Program-made: the position numbers and the translations under genes | In this document: positions 60,636 through 64,000 of the stretch, piece after piece | How the letters are laid out: every line of letters starts with the position of its first letter | How positions within the stretch are numbered: the stretch's first letter is position 1 | Source of the DNA: Cyanobacteria bacterium M_surface_10_m2_119 | Lineage (GTDB): Bacteria > Cyanobacteriota > Cyanobacteriia > PCC-6307 > Cyanobiaceae | Length of the DNA: 64,000 nucleotides | Assembly (NCBI GenBank): GCA_016882525.1 | Contig: VGPU01000002.1 | Span: 50,552 to 114,551 of the forward strand | Direction: 5' to 3' | Notes under the pieces: model-generated | What the model was told of the DNA's origin: nothing | Seen by the model: only the letters and a program-made list of their open reading frames with translations | Database searches by the model: none

Positions 60636-61699
60636 CGGCGGCCCACCAGGGTCTGGGCGGTGGCACCAGCCATGGCCCGGATCAGGTTGGTGGATCGAAT
60701 GTCGTTGAAGGGGCCCTTCACCAGAAAGGCCGCCACGGCGCGCTGACCGTTGGGCAGGTGAATCAGGGCCCCATCGGCGTAGGCGATGCCGATGTCACCC
60801 GTTTTGTTGTAGACGGTGATCCCGTAGCTGAGCAGCTCGCTGTCGGGATCCGCGCTGTCCTTGCCCAGGCCCTGGAGCAGACCCAGGGGGATCAGGGTGT
60901 TGGTGCGGGAGGTGCCCATGATTTCCCGGAAGAGGTCGCGGGCCCGGGGGCTGAGCACCTCGCCGGTGTCCACGAGGGCGATCGAGCGGGCCAGATCGCG
61001 GGCGCTGGTGGTGTTCGTGCCATCGAGATCGGGGAGCCAGTTGTTCACTACGGTGGCGGTGAGGCCTATCGCCTGGAAACGGGCATTGAGGGTGGTCTTG
61101 CCTCCCAGCTGCTTGATCAGCAGGTTGGTGGCGCTGTTGTCGCTCACCCGGATCATCTCGGTGGCCGCTTCAAAGAAAGGGAAGCGGGTGCCGACCGGCT
61201 TGTTGGCCATCCAGCCGGCGCCGCCCCCCACGAGCTCCTTGGTGAGCTGGATCGGCTGGTTCCAGCGCAGTTTGCCGCTGTCGAGATCTTCGAGGCCGGC
61301 CAGCAGGATCGGCGTCTTGATCGAACTCGCCGCCGGCATCGGCAGGTCGGCATCGAGCTGGGCATAGCGCCCGTCGTCGAGGACCAGCAGAAAAGCAGTG
61401 GCCTTGAGATCCTTCTGGGCGGCCGCCAGCTGGCGCCAACGGGCGCTGAGGGCGGTGAGCTCGTTGCGGGGCTCGAAGCGCCCCAGGGGCAGGGAGCCGG
61501 AACCCTTGCCCCGTGCGGCCAGGGCCGCATCCTTGCCGGGGGCCTCGCTGGCTCCCTGGGCCAGGTGGGGAGCGAGCAGGCGCAGGCCCGTGCCGGCCAC
61601 CACTCCCAGGCCGACCCCCATCACGGCCAGTCGCAGCAAGAGCCTGAGGGGTTGGCCCCAGCGGCTGCGGGGAGAACGGGGAGGGCGACCGGCGGTCAA
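60632..61699 (-). CDS. class A beta-lactamase-like serine hydrolase, membrane-anchored
   Basis: SxxK (SSIK), SDN (SDNSATN) and KTG (NKTGD) motifs in order; N-terminal TM. Confidence 0.85.
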   Translation of the reverse strand: MTAGRPPRSPRSRWGQPLRLLLRLAVMGVGLGVVAGTGLRLLAPHLAQGASEAPGKDAALAARGKGSGSLPLGRFEPRNELTALSARWRQLAAAQKDLKATAFLLVLDDGRYAQLDADLPMPAASSIKTPILLAGLEDLDSGKLRWNQPIQLTKELVGGGAGWMANKPVGTRFPFFEAATEMIRVSDNSATNLLIKQLGGKTTLNARFQAIGLTATVVNNWLPDLDGTNTTSARDLARSIALVDTGEVLSPRARDLFREIMGTSRTNTLIPLGLLQGLGKDSADPDSELLSYGITVYNKTGDIGIAYADGALIHLPNGQRAVAAFLVKGPFNDIRSTNLIRAMAGATAQTLVGRR

Positions 61700-61726
61700 G
61701 GCACCTGGGTTGCAGTGCCCCCGACG

Positions 61727-62617
61727 CTAAGGGGTCTGACCAGGGTCGGCCCGGCGCCGGCTGCTGGCCCAGCGCAGCTGGCGCACCATGCCCCGCAGCA
61801 GCGCCACCTCCTCGCTGCCAGGCTGGGCGCGCTGCAGCAGGGCCCGCAGCTTGGCCATGCGGGCGGCGGCCGTGTGGGGGTAGAGAAAGCCCACCTCCAG
61901 CAGCAGGTCCTCCGCATCGCCCAGGAGGGCTTCCAGGGGGCCCCTGGCGCAGGGTTCGGGGGCAGCAGCGCTGGCTTCCGTTGCGGCTGCCAGCCCCTGG
62001 GCGGTCTCAGGTTCCCGAGGCTGGGGGTGGTCGCGCTCGTGCCATTGGTGCAGCAGGATCGCGGCAGCCTGGGCCAGGTTGAGGGAGCCATAGGCCTGCT
62101 GCTGGGCCCTGGCGGGGGCCGTGTCAATGGTCACCAGTCGCCCCGCCTGCAGCAGCTCCTCGTTGCTCAGCCCCCGGTCCTCCCGGCCGAAGACCAGGGC
62201 CCTGGGGGCTGGCGGCCCTGCCTTTCCCGTCGATTCCGCCTCGGACGACTGCCCCAGCCAGCGGAGCGCGGCAGGGGGGGACAGCAGGGGCAGGGGTTCC
62301 CCCTGGCGGCGTCCACTGCTGGCCACCACCCGCCGGCAGTCGGCCAGGGCCGCAGAGAGGGTGGGGAAAAGGCGCCCTTGCTCCAGGAGCGCCCCACCAT
62401 GCACCGCCATGCGCCGGGCTTCCTCACCCAGGTGGTCGCAGCGGGGGGCCACCAGCCGCAGCTCCGCCACGCCGAAATTGGCGCAGAGCCGGGCCACGCT
62501 GCCCACATTCAGGGGACCTGCCGGCTCCACCAGCACCACCACCAGCGGCACGGCAGCTTGCCGATGGTCAGGTTCACCAGCGGAGCTGGCCTGGGAGGGC
62601 GCCGGGCGGGACGCCAC
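61727..62617 (-). CDS. TrmH/SpoU family RNA methyltransferase (TrmJ-like)
   Basis: VVLVEPAGPLNVGSVARLCANFGV, ALVFGREDRGLSNEEL, SLNLAQAAAILLHQW. Confidence 0.9.
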   Translation of the reverse strand: MASRPAPSQASSAGEPDHRQAAVPLVVVLVEPAGPLNVGSVARLCANFGVAELRLVAPRCDHLGEEARRMAVHGGALLEQGRLFPTLSAALADCRRVVASSGRRQGEPLPLLSPPAALRWLGQSSEAESTGKAGPPAPRALVFGREDRGLSNEELLQAGRLVTIDTAPARAQQQAYGSLNLAQAAAILLHQWHERDHPQPREPETAQGLAAATEASAAAPEPCARGPLEALLGDAEDLLLEVGFLYPHTAAARMAKLRALLQRAQPGSEEVALLRGMVRQLRWASSRRRADPGQTP

Positions 62618-62619
62618 CG

Positions 62620-63018
62620 TCAGACCAGGCCGTTGAGGTAGGCCAGCAGGTCAGCCATGGCCTGGGGCTCGGGCTGGAAGCGGGGCATCGGCGGGGTGCG
62701 GCCGCTCACCACCTGTTGGATCAACTGACGCTGGTTCTTGCGTTCGGCCACACCGTGCAGGTCGGGCCCCACCAGGCCCTGGGCGGCGATGCCGTGACAG
62801 CCGGCGCAGTTGAGCCGAAACAGCAGGGCGCCGTGCTCCACCGACCCCTGCAGTTCCAGGGTCTGGCGGGTGTAGGGGTCCTGATGGGCCCAGGGCAGCA
62901 CCAGCAGCACCACCACGATGCAGGCGCTCGCCGCGGCCAGCACCAGCCCGGCCACCAGCCCGCGGGAGATCGGGGGCGCGGCGGGTGTCGTGCCGCTGGA
63001 GCTGAGGGGACCGGTCAC
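62620..63018 (-). CDS. cytM: c-type cytochrome, CytM-like
   Basis: N-terminal TM anchor; [31 protein letters not shown] start 63018. Confidence 0.8.
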   Translation of the reverse strand: MTGPLSSSGTTPAAPPISRGLVAGLVLAAASACIVVVLLVLPWAHQDPYTRQTLELQGSVEHGALLFRLNCAGCHGIAAQGLVGPDLHGVAERKNQRQLIQQVVSGRTPPMPRFQPEPQAMADLLAYLNGLV

Positions 63019-63137
63019 AGGCGGGCAGCGGAGCGCGTCACGGTAAGGAAGGGCTGCAGGCCGCCGTTGTGAACAGCGGGTGCCAGCGGAGCTCTGACGT
63101 GGAACAATTGTGCCCTGATCGATGCGTCGGCCCACCC

Positions 63138-63251
63138 ATGATCGAACCTCTGCTCTGCGGCATCGTGCTCGGTCTGATTCCCGTGACCCTGCTCGGTCTG
63201 TTCGTCGCCGCCTGGAACCAGTACCGCCGTGGTTCCCTGCTCGACGGCTGA
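63138..63251 (+). CDS. petG: cytochrome b6f complex subunit 5
   Basis: [37 protein letters not shown]. Confidence 0.97.
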   Translation: MIEPLLCGIVLGLIPVTLLGLFVAAWNQYRRGSLLDG

Positions 63252-63302
63252 ATCCTGCCCCGGCAGCCGCTGTCCTGGTCCGGCGTCGTTGAGGGGTCTG
63301 GG

Positions 63303-63863
63303 TCAGCGGCTCTGCCTTGTCTGGCTGAGCAGTAGCAGTGAGGTGGTGCCGTAGCGGCGTTGCTCCGCCAGCTCCCAGCAACCGGGCACATCGGGGGGCG
63401 ATCCTGTGGCGCATTCCAGGACCAGCAGTCCATCAGCCGCCAGCCACCCCCCCGAGGCCACGAGCGCGCTGATCGCCCCGTAGATCCCTGCGGCGTAGGG
63501 CGGATCGGCGTAGATCAGATCGAAGCTCTCCCCGGCCGGGCGCCGCAGCCAAAGTTCCACCGTGCTCGCGTGCACCTGCACCTGCGCCGTTCGGTTCAAG
63601 CCGGCTTGCACCGCCTCGAGATTCGCCCGGGCCACGGCGGCCATGCGCCGGTCCTGGTCCACCGCCACCACGGAGGCCGCCCCCCGCTGCAGGGCCTCAC
63701 AGGCCATCACACCGCTGCCGCAGCAGAGGTCGAGCCAGCGGCAGCCCGCCAGGCGTGGGGCCAGGATGTTCATCACCGCCAGCCGCACCCGTGCGGGGGT
63801 GGGCCGGGCCGTGTGGCCCGGAGGACTCTGAAGCCGGCGGCCGCCGCTGAGCCGCAGGCTCAT
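63303..63863 (-). CDS. rsmD: 16S rRNA (guanine(966)-N(2))-methyltransferase RsmD family
   Basis: RPTPARVRLAVMNIL, WLDLCCGSGVMACEALQRGA, DLIYADPPYAAGIY. Confidence 0.93.
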   Translation of the reverse strand: MSLRLSGGRRLQSPPGHTARPTPARVRLAVMNILAPRLAGCRWLDLCCGSGVMACEALQRGAASVVAVDQDRRMAAVARANLEAVQAGLNRTAQVQVHASTVELWLRRPAGESFDLIYADPPYAAGIYGAISALVASGGWLAADGLLVLECATGSPPDVPGCWELAEQRRYGTTSLLLLSQTRQSR

Positions 63864-64000
63864 GGCTGTGAACTCTGCGGCTCCAGCCAGGCCAGCCAGC
63901 GGCGCAGGATCGCCTCCCCTTGATGGGAGGACTTCTCCGGGTGGAACTGGCAGGCACCGATCCGGCCGTTCCAGACCGCGGCGGTCACCGGATCTCCCCC
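63860..64000 (-). CDS. hisH: imidazole glycerol phosphate synthase subunit HisH, C-terminal end (cut by window)
   Basis: Minus frame ...GDPVTAAVWNGRIGACQFHPEKSSHQGEAILRRWLAWLEPQSSQP; glutaminase C-terminal FHPEKS motif. Confidence 0.85.
   Translation of the reverse strand, partial: GGDPVTAAVWNGRIGACQFHPEKSSHQGEAILRRWLAWLEPQSSQP

Overview
This 64 kb window is GC-rich chromosome from a picocyanobacterium of the Cyanobium/Synechococcus type (inferred from gene content). It is densely packed with core genes, many overlapping by 1-4 bp. Photosynthesis and respiration genes include ndhB, ctaCDE with divergent ctaA-ctaB, petA/petC, petG, psaF/psaJ, a small HLI protein, chlI and a cytM-like cytochrome c. 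Housekeeping genes include topA, groEL, fabG, ispD, gmk, tsaD, lgt, tatC, hom, ruvC, rsmD and ychF. There is one tRNA-Val(CAC). I saw no rRNA, CRISPR array, transposase, prophage or obvious genomic island. I found no clearly new defence-type system. The best leads are: (i) four copies of AACCCT/AGGGTT in the ctaC/ctaA divergent promoter; (ii) a His/Met-rich insert in CtaC; (iii) a small protein - family-5 binding protein - single permease operon with no second permease or ATPase nearby; (iv) a soluble EAL protein with an apparent C-terminal sensor domain; (v) a DUF3370 / class-A-beta-lactamase-like pair; (vi) several small or uncharacterised conserved-looking ORFs. Assignments come from reading the translations; no database search was run.
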